From an uncultured Clostridia bacterium (GTDB lineage: Bacteria; Bacillota; Clostridia; Oscillospirales; Acutalibacteraceae), in NCBI GenBank assembly GCA_937895645.1, contig CALBKQ010000085.1:1-6135 (forward strand): DNA of 6,135 nucleotides. The letters are read 5' to 3'. Under the pieces are notes generated by a model that saw nothing but the letters and a program-made list of their open reading frames with translations, had not been told where the DNA came from and did not search any database. Of this stretch, positions 5,185 to 6,135 are shown piece by piece (position 1 is the first letter of the stretch; each line of letters begins with the position of its first letter). Made by a program: the position numbers and the translations under genes.

Positions 5185-5213
5185 ATTATAGTATGTTTTA
5201 ATTTGTAAATCAA
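5185..5213 (-). promoter_or_regulatory. Promoter of tRNA-Pro (and probably the MATE gene)
   Basis: Minus-strand TTGATT (5213-5208), a 17-nt spacer, TATAAT (5190-5185). The start would be about 10 nt before the tRNA. It is the only good promoter found between trpB and the MATE gene. Confidence 0.85.
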
Positions 5214-5220
5214 GTATTTT

Positions 5221-5254
5221 GAAAATAAAAACAGCGAGGTAAAACCTCGCTGTT
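5221..5254 (-). terminator. Terminator of trpB
   Basis: An 11-bp stem with arms AACAGCGAGGT and ACCTCGCTGTT (5254-5244 with 5240-5230) around a 3-nt loop, then TTTATTTTC on the minus strand. It starts 6 nt after the trpB stop, so no gene follows trpB in its transcript. Confidence 0.9.
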
Positions 5255-5260
5255 CGCAAT

Positions 5261-6135
5261 TTATCTGATTCCGTAATTTTCAATAACATAGTCCATATCT
5301 TTATCGCCGCGACCTGAAAGGTTGATAAGGATTGACCCGTGTTCCATTGTCTTTGCAAGTTTCATACCGTATGCAACAGCGTGAGAACTCTCAATAGCAG
5401 GAATAATACCTTCCATACGAGAAAGTTTGAAAAATGCGTCAATAGTCTCTTCGTCGTCAATTACATCATATTTAACTCTGCCGATTTCCTGTAAAAATGC
5501 GTGTTCAGGACCAGATGATGGGTAGTCAAGGCCACTAGCAACTGAATAAACAGGAGCAGGCTCACCGTTTTCATCTTTAAGCATAATGCTGTTAAATCCA
5601 TGCATAATGCCCTCAGTACCATATTTAAGACTTGCAGCATGGTCGCCAAGTTTAGGACCACGACCAAGTGGCTCAATACCATAAATGTCAACAGGGTCAT
5701 TTAAGAAACCTGCAAAAAGACCTGCTGCGTTACTACCACCACCAACACAAGCAACAATAGCGTTAGGAAGATGACCTGTCATTTCAATAAATTGCTCACG
5801 TGCTTCAATACCAACAACACTCTGGAAATCACGTACCATCATTGGGAATGGGTGAGGGCCTAAAACTGAGCCAATACAATAAATTGAGTTTTCATATTCT
5901 TTGCTGTACGCGTCAAATGCAGCGTCAACCGCTTCTTTAAGAGTCTGTAAACCGTGAGTAACTTCAACAACATTTGCACCAAGAATTTTCATTCTTGCAA
6001 CATTAGGTGCTTGTTTCTTAATATCAACAGAGCCCATATAAATGTCACATTCAAGACCGAAGTATGCAGCCGCAGTAGCAAGAGCAACACCGTGCTGACC
6101 TGCACCTGTTTCTGCGATAACCTTTGTTTTGCCCA
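5261..6135 (-). CDS. trpB: Tryptophan synthase beta chain (5' end cut by window edge)
   Basis: Catalyses the final step of tryptophan synthesis, condensing indole with serine through pyridoxal phosphate, normally as an alpha2-beta2 complex with TrpA in the cytoplasm. The frame is open to the right edge and gives 290 residues. Key motifs are ETGAGQHG (E is the general catalytic Glu109 of the Salmonella enzyme), the phosphate loop GGGSNA, SGLDYPSSGPEHA, EGIIPAIESSHA and NLSGRGDKD with the serine that contacts the cofactor ring nitrogen. By alignment to the Salmonella protein about 101 N-terminal residues, including the PLP lysine, lie outside the window. The internal ATG at 6035-6037 is not the start, since family sequence continues upstream of it. 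It ends in its own terminator and is not followed by trpA, which usually comes next; trpA may lie elsewhere. Confidence 0.97.
   Translation of the reverse strand, partial: GKTKVIAETGAGQHGVALATAAAYFGLECDIYMGSVDIKKQAPNVARMKILGANVVEVTHGLQTLKEAVDAAFDAYSKEYENSIYCIGSVLGPHPFPMMVRDFQSVVGIEAREQFIEMTGHLPNAIVACVGGGSNAAGLFAGFLNDPVDIYGIEPLGRGPKLGDHAASLKYGTEGIMHGFNSIMLKDENGEPAPVYSVASGLDYPSSGPEHAFLQEIGRVKYDVIDDEETIDAFFKLSRMEGIIPAIESSHAVAYGMKLAKTMEHGSILINLSGRGDKDMDYVIENYGIR

Noticed and set aside
5461..5700. 79-codon minus-strand ORF inside trpB
   Set aside because: It lies in another frame of a clear trpB gene and has low-complexity, frame-shadow composition; not a separate gene.

Overview
The window looks like the chromosome of a low-GC Gram-positive bacterium, most likely a gut-type Clostridia/Oscillospiraceae member. 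The grounds are AT-rich DNA, strong AGGAGG-type ribosome sites, TTGACA/TATAAT promoters with 17-bp spacers and GC-hairpin/U-tract terminators. Genus cannot be decided from the sequence. Every confident gene is on the minus strand, so transcription runs right to left.

Right end (5221-6135): the 3' part of trpB (tryptophan synthase beta chain), closed by its own terminator with no trpA after it. Middle right (3649-5213): a consensus promoter, a tRNA-Pro(CGG), a hairpin, and a MATE-family efflux protein that seems to have no promoter of its own, then the MATE terminator. Just beyond it on the plus strand lies a promoter followed at once by a small terminator-like hairpin.

Left half (1-3494): two overlapping, paralogous ABC half-transporters (the second runs off the left edge) that should form a heterodimeric exporter. 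Upstream of them is an unusually elaborate leader. Its proximal part has a perfect consensus promoter, a 28-codon ORF with an ideal ribosome site, and an intrinsic terminator before the first ABC gene. The 8-nt string AGGCAGAA occurs both in the ribosome site and in the terminator's 5' arm, and its complement TTCTGCCT lies inside the 28-codon ORF. This allows 1:2, 2:3 and 3:4 pairings of the kind seen in ribosome-controlled attenuators, compare bmrB upstream of bmrCD in Bacillus subtilis.

The distal part (about 3006-3460) holds two tandem copies of a module made of a ribosome site, a three-codon ORF (Met-Tyr-Arg-stop or Met-Tyr-Lys-stop) and a hairpin. A weak 45-codon frame follows, then a 10-residue ORF whose stop codon lies inside the arm of a large terminator, then a second terminator. 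My reading is a serial, translation-sensing leader controlling an ABC exporter. The alternative is that the 28-residue peptide is itself the exported substrate. The micro-ORF region is the part least like anything I recognise.
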